DNA of 64,000 nucleotides from an uncultured Sulfitobacter sp. (lineage in GTDB: Bacteria; Pseudomonadota; Alphaproteobacteria; Rhodobacterales; Rhodobacteraceae), in contig CANLOQ010000001.1 of the NCBI GenBank assembly GCA_947492925.1, positions 496,001-560,000 of the forward strand, read 5' to 3'. The notes under the pieces were generated by a model. That model searched no databases. It worked only from the letters and a program-made list of their open reading frames with translations, and was not told the DNA's origin. Each line of letters begins with the position of its first letter. Position 1 is the first letter of the stretch. Both the position numbers and the translations under genes were made by a program. Below, piece after piece: positions 18,444 to 27,406 of this stretch.

Positions 18444-19421
18444 ATGAAAATCTGCATATTCGGAGCCGGGGCCATCGGCGGTTATATGGCGGTGAAGCTG
18501 GTACAGGCGGGTGCCAATGTCAGTGTGGTGGCGCGCGGCCCACATCTTGCCGCGATGCAGGCCAATGGCCTGACCCTGATCGAGGAAGACGGCGAGCGCA
18601 GCACCGTGCCGGTAACCGCGACCGACAACGCCGCTGATCTTGGCCCGCAGGATTATGTGGTCGTTACGCTCAAGGCGCATTCGGTGCCGCCCGTGGTGGA
18701 CAAAATGCAGCCGTTGATTGGGCCGGAGACAACCATTGTCAGTGGCGTGAATGGCGTCCCGTGGTGGTATTTTCACAAACTGGACGGCCCGATGGAGGGC
18801 ACGCGCATCGCCACGGTCGACCCCGGCGATGCGCAATGGGATGGCTTTGGCCCCGACCGCGTGTTGGGCTGTGTCGTTTATCCGGCAGCGGAAGTCGTGG
18901 AACCCGGCGTAATCCGGCACATCGAGGGCAATCGGTTTTCGCTGGGGGAACCGGACGGATCAAAGTCCGAACGGGCCTTGGCGTTGTCCAAAACGCTGGC
19001 AGCGGCGGGCCTGCGCGCGCCCGTGCGCCCGCGTATCCGTGACGAAATATGGGTCAAGCTGTGGGGGAACCTGTCGTTCAACCCGATCTCGGCCCTGACC
19101 CACGCCACTCTTGATGTGCTTTGCACTGATCCCGGCACCCGTGCCGTGGCACGTGGCATGATGACAGAGGCACAAGCGATCGCTGAAAAACTGGGCGTCA
19201 AATTCCCCATCGATGTAGAGCGCCGCATTGACGGTGGGGCCGCCGTGGGCGCACATCGCACGTCGATGTGGCAGGATCTGGATGCAGGGCGCCCGATGGA
19301 GATTGACGCGCTGGTCAGCGCTGTGCAGGAATTGGGCCGGCTGACAGATACGCCCACGCCCACCATTGATACCGTGCTGGCGCTGGTGTCGCTTCGGGCA
19401 AAATCCGCCGGACTTTATTGA
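18444..19421 (+). CDS. 2-dehydropantoate 2-reductase family protein (PanE/ApbA-like)
   Basis: A 325-residue NADPH-dependent reductase of the PanE/ApbA family. It starts with the dinucleotide-binding IFGAGAIGGYMAVKL and carries the catalytic Lys/Asn segment EIWVKLWGNLSFNP, then EAQAIAEKLGV. True PanE reduces ketopantoate to pantoate for CoA synthesis. The place at the end of a catabolic run with a CoA ligase, and the divergence usual among paralogues, make another 2-oxoacid or hydroxyacid substrate equally possible. Convergent with the next gene. Confidence 0.85.
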   Translation: MKICIFGAGAIGGYMAVKLVQAGANVSVVARGPHLAAMQANGLTLIEEDGERSTVPVTATDNAADLGPQDYVVVTLKAHSVPPVVDKMQPLIGPETTIVSGVNGVPWWYFHKLDGPMEGTRIATVDPGDAQWDGFGPDRVLGCVVYPAAEVVEPGVIRHIEGNRFSLGEPDGSKSERALALSKTLAAAGLRAPVRPRIRDEIWVKLWGNLSFNPISALTHATLDVLCTDPGTRAVARGMMTEAQAIAEKLGVKFPIDVERRIDGGAAVGAHRTSMWQDLDAGRPMEIDALVSAVQELGRLTDTPTPTIDTVLALVSLRAKSAGLY

Positions 19422-19460
19422 GGAACGGGTGCGCCTGCGAATGTCGGCGCATCCGCAGGA

Positions 19461-22127
19461 TCAGATCTTGTAGACTGTATGCGGCCCGTCAAGGAACAGC
19501 GATGCGGGCAGTTCTTCCTCTGAGCGCAGGGATTGTTCCGGCGGCAAGTCCATCACCTTGGTCACAAGTGCCTTGAGATGCTCTTCGAACCCGTCCAGAA
19601 ACTGCGGTTCGCGTTCAAGGAAATCAGCGGCTGTAGACTGGTAGGGTGTTGCGTCCTTGAGGAAGGATTTGATCGCCTTGCGCAGGGCCGTCGTGGACCG
19701 GAACAGCGGCCCGCCAATCACTTCGTGCTGGCCAAGCGGATATTCCACGCGTCCGTTGGTCACGCAGAAAACCGGACGGCGGTACAACGCGGCCTCGACC
19801 ACCGTGGCGCTGTAGCCTGACAGCACCAAATCGGACGCTTCGATCAGCGACACGGCATCCGTCTCGACCAGACGCACCCGGTTCATCGCGTTCAGTTCTT
19901 CCGCGATGGCAAGGTAGGCGTTCACCCGGCTGTTGGTTTCCTCGGGGTGAGTCTTGAGCACCAGAACGCAATCTATGCCTTCGGTTGCCTTGAGGATGAT
20001 GCGCCAGACCTCGGAGATCTGGTTCCAGTCGGATGGTTGGGTAAAGTAGGAGAACACCGGGCGGTCACCGGTGATGTCGATCTTGTCTTCGTCTTTCAGA
20101 CGCTGGCGCACCTCGGCGGTGACGGCGGGCACGTCATAATCCTTGGGGCCTTGCAGGCGCGGAGAGCCGACGATGGGACAGCGATCCAGCGTCATCCCAA
20201 AGCCATCAACCGCCGCATCCGCAAAGAAGTGCGAGATAACACCGTAGTAATCCGCAGATACCTTGCAGTAGCGGCAATAATCCGCGTTCAGCCCGTGTGG
20301 TTCGATGGCAATGCTGGGCACGCCATAGCGTCGCGCCACCGCCGCGAATGCCGCAACGCGCACGCTGCGGAAAGGCGTCAGGACCACGGATTTGGGCAGT
20401 TCGCCCGCCCGGTCCAGACGCGCAAACCATGCGTCGCACAGTTGCGAATGGGCCATGTAGGACAATATCCCGTTGCGTGCGACATCCGGCAGGCTGCCTG
20501 ACAGGACATGCGCCACATAATCCGTTGATATTGTTCCAAGCTGGTCGCGCAAAAAGTCGATCAGCCACAACAGCAAAAGGGAATATCCCTTGTCTGGCCT
20601 TTGGGGGAACAGTCGGATCATGTCAGGCGTGATGCGGTCGTCCATGTTTTCCGTGAACGACAGCAGGTTGCCGCCCAAGAACGCCACCCGCAGGTTACCG
20701 ACGTCCGCGAGGGCCTGACTGTAGGCCTTGGACGACTTGTTATAGGCCGCGACCTGCGATGTCGCGAGCAGGACACGCGGCAGATCGGTCTTTGGCCAGC
20801 CCTCAAAACCCTGCGCGATGGTGGCAGAGCGCTTTCTGAAAGCTTCTGCTGCCGGTGCCAGAGGCTTGTTTTCGCCCCCCGGCGCCGGGGCGGCCGGCAG
20901 GCCCGCAGACAGGACTTTCACAAACGAATCCAAAGCCGTCAGTGCTTGCTGACTGGGCGACAGGCACACCAGTTCCACGCGCGGGTCCTGCGCGAGGCGC
21001 TTGACGCCGGACACCAGACGCACGAATTTCTTGTTGATCCGGGGGTCAATCCCTTTTGCACCGTTCAGCGCGATCACCACATGGTCAAACTCGTCTGAAT
21101 CGATCAGCCGCTGCATCGCTGCAAACTGCAGTGTCGGGAAAAACATCTGATCCGCCAGCGCCAGTGACAACCCGGATGGATCATCCACCGTCAGGTCCGT
21201 CCCGCCCGCTTCGGCCAGCGCGCCGGTCAAGCGGACAGCGGCGGCGCGGGTGTCTTCGTGCACCTTGTGATAGGCCGCGCTGAACCGGGTGATCCGGGTG
21301 CGGCAGTGTTCAACATCCACATGACAAGGACCGGAATGCGCCAGCCGGTCGGAAAAGTTGGCACGCCCGTAAAGATCATCAAGAGCAAACACCGTGACGT
21401 TTTCGGCCCCTGAAAAGAGCAAAGGCAGCGTTGGCAGGCTTTTTTCGGACTGCACGATGATCAAGCGCTTTTTCTTGGGGGTCTTGAAGCCACTGCTGAT
21501 CAATCTGCGGCGCGCGTCGAGCCGCGCGCTGGCTGTGATCGGTGCGCCGCTGCTGTCCATCATGCGACGGAAAAGGGCGGAAAACTCAGGGCTGAACGCC
21601 TTGGCCTTCAGCGCAAATTCTGCGGATTTCTGATCTGAAAGCAAGAGCGTCGCCGCCGAGATAAAGCCTGCGCAGGTCATCTGGCTGCGGGCCATGCGCT
21701 GTCGCACGTCTGATGCCCCATCCAGTGTTTCAGCGTTCAGACAGTCGCGCATTGTCTCTTTTGTCAGAGCGGACCGCGCAAGATTGATCACCACCTCGGG
21801 GTTTGTCGCATTTTCATAGCAATGGCGCGTGAAATTCGGGATCGCGGCGGGCTGGCTTTCGTACAATTGCATCAGGCGCGCGTTCACGTTTGACCAGTTG
21901 TGCCCGTCACGCACGCGCCAGAACATCGCATTCCCGGCCTCTGCCCCAAGAACGCGGTCTGTCATGTTCAATGTATGGCGGAATGACTTGACCAGCAAAT
22001 TGCGCGCGCGGCGTCGGGCCGGGGCAACAAGCCTGCGTTTGACGGTGCCTGCATCGGCCTGAGCAAACGCCTTGGGCAGCATACGTGCCCGGTTCAGCAT
22101 AACGCGCGCTTTGGCAGGTAAAGACAT
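19461..22127 (-). CDS. Large glycosyltransferase-like protein (capsule-synthesis type C-terminus)
   Basis: An 888-residue protein that I cannot place in one family. The first 60 residues are basic. A central part (about 240-430) has Rossmann-like strands. The C-terminal third resembles GT-B/capsule-synthesis proteins: PSIAIEPHG, then FSYFTQPSDWNQI, VLVLKTHPEE, and SDLVLSGYSATVVEAALYRRPVFCVTNG, the pattern of a nucleotide-sugar binding domain with conserved Glu. No signal peptide or membrane helix is evident, so it is probably cytoplasmic. ATG 22127 was chosen; a TTG at 22139 is possible and neither has a good Shine-Dalgarno sequence. It ends the minus-strand half of the nonulosonate locus, so it may transfer that sugar. 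Confidence 0.7.
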   Translation of the reverse strand: MSLPAKARVMLNRARMLPKAFAQADAGTVKRRLVAPARRRARNLLVKSFRHTLNMTDRVLGAEAGNAMFWRVRDGHNWSNVNARLMQLYESQPAAIPNFTRHCYENATNPEVVINLARSALTKETMRDCLNAETLDGASDVRQRMARSQMTCAGFISAATLLLSDQKSAEFALKAKAFSPEFSALFRRMMDSSGAPITASARLDARRRLISSGFKTPKKKRLIIVQSEKSLPTLPLLFSGAENVTVFALDDLYGRANFSDRLAHSGPCHVDVEHCRTRITRFSAAYHKVHEDTRAAAVRLTGALAEAGGTDLTVDDPSGLSLALADQMFFPTLQFAAMQRLIDSDEFDHVVIALNGAKGIDPRINKKFVRLVSGVKRLAQDPRVELVCLSPSQQALTALDSFVKVLSAGLPAAPAPGGENKPLAPAAEAFRKRSATIAQGFEGWPKTDLPRVLLATSQVAAYNKSSKAYSQALADVGNLRVAFLGGNLLSFTENMDDRITPDMIRLFPQRPDKGYSLLLLWLIDFLRDQLGTISTDYVAHVLSGSLPDVARNGILSYMAHSQLCDAWFARLDRAGELPKSVVLTPFRSVRVAAFAAVARRYGVPSIAIEPHGLNADYCRYCKVSADYYGVISHFFADAAVDGFGMTLDRCPIVGSPRLQGPKDYDVPAVTAEVRQRLKDEDKIDITGDRPVFSYFTQPSDWNQISEVWRIILKATEGIDCVLVLKTHPEETNSRVNAYLAIAEELNAMNRVRLVETDAVSLIEASDLVLSGYSATVVEAALYRRPVFCVTNGRVEYPLGQHEVIGGPLFRSTTALRKAIKSFLKDATPYQSTAADFLEREPQFLDGFEEHLKALVTKVMDLPPEQSLRSEEELPASLFLDGPHTVYKI

Positions 22128-22163
22128 CAATAAGACCAATCTATCCGGATCAATTCCAGTTAC

Positions 22164-22847
22164 TTACAATCGTGCCCGCAGCAGCATAAAGCATTCGGCG
22201 GCCTCTGCGCCACAGGCCACGCCACGAGTTTCGGCCAATGCCCGCAAAGCCCGAAGACTGCGCGGGAAGGGGAATGGCTGAATCTCGTCGCCAAAAAGTT
22301 CAGTAATCCGCAGCTTTTCGTCAAGATGGTCGGTAATATCGACAAAGACGTCGGGCTTGAAATCTTCTCCGTTCTGCACGGCGGCATCGGTTTCTGAGAG
22401 CGTCTCATAAACCAGCGTCCAACGCACGGACGGATAGCGAAACCACTTTGCGCAGGCCGCACCGGCATCATGCACCGCAGCATGATCACTGTGGGCATCG
22501 CCGCGGTGGGGCAACATGATGATTTCGGGTTGCGTTTGTTTGACCACGGCACCGATGGCGGCCACCAGATCACCCATCGGCAAGGTATCAAGCCGCGCCG
22601 CCGGATAGGGCAGAATATGAACACCGGCAAAGCCAAACGCATCGGCAACTGCTTTGATTTCGGCCTCGCGGCGGGCCATCTTGTCTTCGGGCCAGCCGTC
22701 TTCGGCGCGCATTCGGGTTACGATCAGCCAGTGAACCGGGCGACCGGAGGCAATCGCACGCAGCAGGGTGCCGCCCGCGCCAAGCGTTTCATCGTCGGGA
22801 TGGGGTGCAATGACCAGAATTGGTCCGTTTTGGCCGCTGTCAAACAC
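22164..22847 (-). CDS. PIG-L family (LmbE-like) N-acetyl-sugar deacetylase
   Basis: A 227-residue zinc-dependent deacetylase. The metal site is clear: APHPDDETLGAGG (His16, Asp19) and HRGDAHSDHAAVHDA for the third ligand region. The family removes acetyl groups from N-acetylglucosaminyl compounds, and PIG-L genes are often found in nonulosonic acid clusters. The GTG start at 22847 is 3 bp after the stop of the NeuC-type epimerase gene, hence one operon. With the GNAT gene upstream it may exchange the N-acyl group on the nonulosonate or its precursor. Confidence 0.9.
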   Translation of the reverse strand: MFDSGQNGPILVIAPHPDDETLGAGGTLLRAIASGRPVHWLIVTRMRAEDGWPEDKMARREAEIKAVADAFGFAGVHILPYPAARLDTLPMGDLVAAIGAVVKQTQPEIIMLPHRGDAHSDHAAVHDAGAACAKWFRYPSVRWTLVYETLSETDAAVQNGEDFKPDVFVDITDHLDEKLRITELFGDEIQPFPFPRSLRALRALAETRGVACGAEAAECFMLLRARL

Positions 22848-22850
22848 CGC

Positions 22851-24023
22851 TCAGTTCTCCGTCTTCATGATAAATCGTTTGTGCATCAGCTCTGCGTTCA
22901 GCTCGGTCCGGGCCAGCACCTCGGCGATGCGCTTGCTGGCGGTGCCGTCACCATAGGGCGTTTCGCATTTGGCGACCTCGGCGCGGAACGCGGCATCCGT
23001 GGTGGCACGGCTCAAGGCATCGGTGATCTCTTGGGGGTCGTAATCCGTAAAGATGACGTTGTTCGCGTGCTCACGCCCGCGCTGCCGTTTACCGATGTTG
23101 ACCGTCGGCAGACCAAGGGTCGGTGCCTCAAGAATACCGGAGGAGGAATTGCCCACCATAGCGTGCGCGTGGCGCAGCATGTTCACAAAAACCTGCCGTT
23201 CCAGAAAGGTGAACAATCTCACCTTGTCAGAGCGCGCAGACAGCGCGGTCAGTTCCGCCACCACCGCGTCATTGCCCGGATCGGTGTTGGGCATCAGCGC
23301 GACCACGTTCAGGCCACTGTTTTCCAGAACGCCCGAGATCACCTTCATATGCGCGCGCGCACCTTCGAAATCCGTGATTGTCGGGTGGTAGAGAAACACG
23401 ACATACGGCGCATCCCCCCAATCAAGCTCAAGCGCCTCGTTCACCGCGGCACGGTCCATGTGCGGCGTGCTGACCAGCCGGTCCAGACCGGATGCGCCAA
23501 CCACGTTGATGCGCCAGTCTTCCTCGCCCAGCGCACGCAGGCGCGCACCGCTCAGCGGTGTTGTCGCCATGTGAAGATTGGCCAGTTTGGATACCGCGTG
23601 GCGGATCGGGTTGTCGACATTGCCGTCCTCGGCATGGTCGCCGCCGCCGATGTGAACCACCGGAATGTGGTGATAAAGCCCTGCCACCGCACCGGTCATC
23701 GATTCCTCGCGGTCGCCCATGACCACCAGAAAATCGGGGCGTTCCTGTGCAAAAAGGTCTGTCATCCCCGCAAGCTGCAGTGCCGCCCCTTTGACCCGGC
23801 CCGACAGACCGTCGGATGCCAAAAGGGAATCGATGCGGGCCGCAATGCGAAAGCCATCCGCTTCGATCTGGCTGACCGAATTGCCCATGCGGGTGCTCAG
23901 GTGTCCGCCGGTGACAATAACACCCGCTTCCAGACCGCTTTGCTCGTTGACCGCCGCGATCACCGGCGCAAGAATATCGTATTCAGACCGGATGCCGGTC
24001 AGGAAATGGACAGTGCGTGTCAT
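22851..24023 (-). CDS. NDP-N-acetyl-sugar 2-epimerase, hydrolysing (NeuC/LegG-like)
   Basis: A 390-residue GT-B-fold epimerase that converts an NDP-(di)acetamido sugar to the free 2-epimer, releasing NDP; in legionaminate synthesis LegG yields 2,4-diacetamido-2,4,6-trideoxymannose. Motifs: FLTGIRSEYD at the start, GGHLSTRMGNS, VVMGDREESMTG, HIGGGDHAEDGNVDNPIRHAVSKLANLH, and the UDP-binding NSSSGILEAPTLGLPTVNIGKRQRGRE. The substrate of NeuB (a mannosamine-type sugar) is made here. Order on the minus strand is GNAT, epimerase, PIG-L, large GT-like gene; the rest of the pathway is divergent. Confidence 0.92.
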   Translation of the reverse strand: MTRTVHFLTGIRSEYDILAPVIAAVNEQSGLEAGVIVTGGHLSTRMGNSVSQIEADGFRIAARIDSLLASDGLSGRVKGAALQLAGMTDLFAQERPDFLVVMGDREESMTGAVAGLYHHIPVVHIGGGDHAEDGNVDNPIRHAVSKLANLHMATTPLSGARLRALGEEDWRINVVGASGLDRLVSTPHMDRAAVNEALELDWGDAPYVVFLYHPTITDFEGARAHMKVISGVLENSGLNVVALMPNTDPGNDAVVAELTALSARSDKVRLFTFLERQVFVNMLRHAHAMVGNSSSGILEAPTLGLPTVNIGKRQRGREHANNVIFTDYDPQEITDALSRATTDAAFRAEVAKCETPYGDGTASKRIAEVLARTELNAELMHKRFIMKTEN

Positions 24024-24032
24024 GGCAACCCT

Positions 24033-24986
24033 TCAATACAGGTCAGAATCAAGCATGTTCAGACGCCAGCACCGGGCGTCAGAAAAGCCTCTTACCGACC
24101 CATCAAAGGTTCGGCCAGCAAAATACGTCACCGGTGCGGCCGCATGAAAGCCAAACCTTTCAACGGCAGTCCGCGCCGGGTCCATCCGCAGACACCAGCT
24201 GTTGAGCTGGCTGATCGAAGCTGACTTTGCGTCACTTAGCACCGCCCCCAGGAGGGCCGTTACATGTGCGTCGTCCACGGCACGCAGATCCACAACATCC
24301 ACCGCCTGATCCCCAAACGTCTTGGTGATCGCATAGCCGCCGATCCCGTCGCCATCTGGAGTAATGTAACGCGTGTAGGTATTGACCGGATTGTCATCGA
24401 CACGCCATTGCAGCGTGGCAAGGTCGCGGATCCCCTCGATCCCGTCAGCGCGCGACAGTACCTTTTGCAGCGCCGCAAATCTTTCATCAATCCGGTCCAC
24501 CTTTTCAACACGAATGGCCGAATCGGCAAGGGCACCGCGGGCCCTGGCCACGTCCACCGTCATCGTGACCACATCATCAACGGGCACCCAAGCCAGTTTT
24601 CGCCGACGTGTGGCATTGATCATTGCGTTGGGAAAACCCCAGACCGCGCCATAGCCCTGCGCCGCCAGACTTTCATAAAGTGCCTCGCCCACGGCCTCGA
24701 CCAGACCAAGACCGCGATCATCGGGATGGGTCATTGTCGTCATGGACAACGCAGCGGGTACCCTTTGGCCTTCGACCCAAAGTGGTGCCTGGCTTGCACC
24801 ATAGTGCGCGGCGAGCCTGTCACCCTGCCAAGCCAGCATAACAAGAGGTTCGCCCGCCGGATGCCCCAGAAACCGCCAGTCCCAAAACTCACGGGAAAGC
24901 GTGCGGCCAAAGCTTGCCTGAAACAAATCGAGGATCGCTTGCTCGTCCCCGGGTTGCCATGCGCGGATGTCATATCCCTTGGTCAC
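24033..24986 (-). CDS. GNAT-like acyltransferase of the nonulosonate locus
   Basis: A protein of about 318 residues whose first 150 residues look like a GCN5-type N-acetyltransferase: the start YDIRAWQPGDEQAILDLFQ, then SMTTMTHPDDRGLGLVEAVGEALY, a version of the acyl-CoA loop. The C-terminal half may be a second, degenerate GNAT domain. The GTG start at 24986 follows AGGAGAG; the frame is open further upstream (to 25058) but without a ribosome-binding site. It is first in the minus-strand operon, divergent from the aminotransferase gene, and probably acylates an amino sugar. Confidence 0.75.
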   Translation of the reverse strand: MTKGYDIRAWQPGDEQAILDLFQASFGRTLSREFWDWRFLGHPAGEPLVMLAWQGDRLAAHYGASQAPLWVEGQRVPAALSMTTMTHPDDRGLGLVEAVGEALYESLAAQGYGAVWGFPNAMINATRRRKLAWVPVDDVVTMTVDVARARGALADSAIRVEKVDRIDERFAALQKVLSRADGIEGIRDLATLQWRVDDNPVNTYTRYITPDGDGIGGYAITKTFGDQAVDVVDLRAVDDAHVTALLGAVLSDAKSASISQLNSWCLRMDPARTAVERFGFHAAAPVTYFAGRTFDGSVRGFSDARCWRLNMLDSDLY

Positions 24987-25172
24987 GCGGGTACTCTCCT
25001 CTTGTCCGATACAGGCCGATGGCCACGTGCTTTTAGCCGAACCAGCGGGAAAGTCCATCTTGGCAACATGCTAATTCCTAGTTGCACCGGATCGTGAATT
25101 CGTTGCATCTCGGTATTATGCGGAAGGCCAAAGCCGCCGTATGTGCATTTTTTGAAAGCTGTTTGAAGTCCC

Positions 25173-26339
25173 ATGATCCCTCTTGCCGTCCCGAATTTGA
25201 ATGGAAACGAAGCCGATTACCTTCAGGAGTGTATCACCTCCACCTTTGTGTCGACTGTGGGTCCGTTTGTCGGAAAGTTCGAAGACGCCATTGCAGCGCT
25301 GAGCGGGACACAGACCGCCGCGGTCCTGTGCAGCGGGACCACCGCCATTCACCTCGCGCTGGAAGGGCTTGGGATCGGTGAAGGGGACCTTGTGATGGTG
25401 CCCGCGCTCACGTTCATCGCCAGCGCCAATGCCATCCGGCACGCGCGCGCGGATGTCTGGCTGGTCGATGTTTCCCGGGACGACTGGATTTTTGATGCCG
25501 CCGCCGCGCGTGCCGCCATCGAAGCACAAACCGATCCACACCCCGAAGGCCGCCTGCACCGCGAAAGCGGCAAGATCCTGCGGGCGCTGATGCCTGTGAT
25601 GATCATGGGGGCGGTGCCCGATTTCCCCGAGCTGGTCGCGCTGGCCCGGGACTTCAACCTGAAGATCGTCGTGGACGCGGCCGCAGCCATCGGCACAATG
25701 GCCGGAACGGATACGCCGCTGGGCCAGACAGGCGTTGATGCCGTGTGCTATTCGTTCAATGGCAACAAGACCATCACAAGCGGTGGCGGCGGGGCTGTGG
25801 CAGCCGCCGACAACGCGCTGATCGCCCGTATCAAACACCTTAGCTCGACCGGGCGGGTCGGACCCAACTATGATCATGATGTGGTGGCCTATAATTTTCG
25901 CATGACCAACATTCAGGCGGCGGTGGGCTTTGCCCAGCTGGAGCGGCTGGACAGTTTTCTGCAAAGCAAGCAGCGCATCCGCGATGCCTATGCGGCGCTG
26001 GCCGACGGGTATGATGTTCTGTCGCCCTTCCCCGAACCGCAAAACGGGCGCAACGGGCATTGGTTTTCGGGCTTTTGGTACACCGGCACCGCCGACGGGA
26101 TCGAGATTGCCTTTCAAAACCATATGAAAGAGGCCGGTGTTGATCTGCGCCCCTTCTGGAAGCCGCTGCATCTGCAAAAACCCTATGCGGACGCCCTTTG
26201 CGAGCCGATGCCGGTCACCGATGACGTCTGGCGACGCGTTTTCCCACTGCCCTGTTCAACGCATCTGACCGAAGCTGAGCTTGAAACCGTGAAGACTGCC
26301 GCGCAGGCATTCTGGAACCGCCACAAGGAAGCGTCATGA
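25173..26339 (+). CDS. DegT/DnrJ/EryC1 sugar aminotransferase (LegC-like)
   Basis: A 388-residue PLP-dependent aminotransferase that aminates a nucleotide-linked 4-keto-6-deoxy-hexose, as LegC/PseC do in nonulosonate synthesis. It begins IPLAVPNLNGNEADYL, contains the cofactor segment CSGTTAIHLAL, the Asp-containing VVDAAAAIGT and the Schiff-base Lys in SFNGNKTITSGGGG, then NFRMTNIQAAVGFAQLE. Start ATG 25173. It opens the plus-strand operon; its stop overlaps the next start (ATGA). Confidence 0.92.
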   Translation: MIPLAVPNLNGNEADYLQECITSTFVSTVGPFVGKFEDAIAALSGTQTAAVLCSGTTAIHLALEGLGIGEGDLVMVPALTFIASANAIRHARADVWLVDVSRDDWIFDAAAARAAIEAQTDPHPEGRLHRESGKILRALMPVMIMGAVPDFPELVALARDFNLKIVVDAAAAIGTMAGTDTPLGQTGVDAVCYSFNGNKTITSGGGGAVAAADNALIARIKHLSSTGRVGPNYDHDVVAYNFRMTNIQAAVGFAQLERLDSFLQSKQRIRDAYAALADGYDVLSPFPEPQNGRNGHWFSGFWYTGTADGIEIAFQNHMKEAGVDLRPFWKPLHLQKPYADALCEPMPVTDDVWRRVFPLPCSTHLTEAELETVKTAAQAFWNRHKEAS

Positions 26340-27406
26340 GGCTGGAGAACCGAAACGGCAGTGCGCTGGACCAGATTTGTGTCCACGATGGGCAAAGCGT
26401 TCTTGAAGCGATGAAGATCATGAGCAAGGCAGGGCTGCGTCTGATCCCGGTTCTGGCTGCTGATGACAATACATTTGCCGGTGTGGTTGCCGATGGCGAC
26501 ATCCGGCGTTTTCTGTCCGACGGTGGCCAGATGGAAGACGATGTGGGACAGGCAACAAACCGCACGCCCGCCACGCTGGACCATTCCATGTCGCAGACCG
26601 AGGCGCGCGCGCTGATGCTGCGGCGCGGGATCGAATATCTGCCGGTGGTGAAGGACGGACAGCTCAGCTCGCTTTACGTTTTGTGGGTCACGGCCAGCAC
26701 GCAGGAACTGACCGCCGTGATCATGGCAGGCGGTCTGGGCAGCAGGCTTGCGCCGCTGACCGACAATTGCCCCAAGCCGCTCTTGCCGCTGGGTGACAAG
26801 CCAATTCTGACCCATATCATCGAAAACCTGCGCGATCAGGGCGTGGGGCGGTTCGTGCTGTCCACCAACTATCTCTCTGAGATGATCGTTGATCACTACG
26901 GGGACGGGTCATCGCTGGACGTGTCGATTTCCTATGTGCATGAAACCTCGCGCATGGGCACTGGTGGGGCACTGGGACTGGTTGATCCAGCGGAATTGTC
27001 AGAGCCGTTTTTGTGCCTCAATGGCGATATTCTGAACGACATCGACGTGGACGCCCTGCGCGAACAACACCAAAGCAACCAGTGGGACGCTACGATGGTT
27101 GTGCGCGATTTCAGCTATACCGTGCCTTACGGCGTTGTGAAAACATCGGCAGATGAGGCGTTTGTCGGTGCCGAGGAAAAGCCCACCACCCATTACCGCA
27201 TCAACGCGGGCTGTTACATGTTGTCGAAATCTGTTCTGGGCGTCGTGCCACAGGACAAATTCTATGACCTGCCGACGCTTTTCAGCGACATGCTTGAGCG
27301 TGGGATGAAAGGCGGCACCTATATGCACAAAGGGCGCTGGATCGACATTGGTGACATCAAAGAGCTTGAGCGCGCCCGCAACATCTTCAAAGGATCCAAG
27401 ACGTGA
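26336..27406 (+). CDS. CBS-domain sugar-1-phosphate nucleotidyltransferase (PtmE-like)
   Basis: A 356-residue fusion: two CBS motifs (about 1-120, including RLIPVLAADDNTFAGVVADGDIRR) and a nucleotidyltransferase domain starting VIMAGGLGSRLAPLTDNCPKPLLPLGDKPI, with LNGDIL for metal binding. Campylobacter PtmE has this architecture and makes GDP-glucosamine for the GDP-linked legionaminate route, so a guanylyltransferase role is likely. The CBS pair may sense a nucleotide. It overlaps both neighbours by 4 bp. Confidence 0.9.
   Translation: MRLENRNGSALDQICVHDGQSVLEAMKIMSKAGLRLIPVLAADDNTFAGVVADGDIRRFLSDGGQMEDDVGQATNRTPATLDHSMSQTEARALMLRRGIEYLPVVKDGQLSSLYVLWVTASTQELTAVIMAGGLGSRLAPLTDNCPKPLLPLGDKPILTHIIENLRDQGVGRFVLSTNYLSEMIVDHYGDGSSLDVSISYVHETSRMGTGGALGLVDPAELSEPFLCLNGDILNDIDVDALREQHQSNQWDATMVVRDFSYTVPYGVVKTSADEAFVGAEEKPTTHYRINAGCYMLSKSVLGVVPQDKFYDLPTLFSDMLERGMKGGTYMHKGRWIDIGDIKELERARNIFKGSKT

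Noticed and set aside
19426-19460. Inverted repeat between the ketopantoate-reductase-like gene and the large GT-like gene
   Set aside because: Arms of only 6 bp (TGCGCC/GGCGCA) with alternative pairings and no T-run; too weak to call a terminator although it lies between convergent genes.
22470-24224. A 584-codon plus-strand frame opposite the PIG-L and NeuC-type genes
   Set aside because: His/Gln/Arg-rich composition typical of a shadow frame; the opposite strand encodes well-conserved enzymes with normal junctions.
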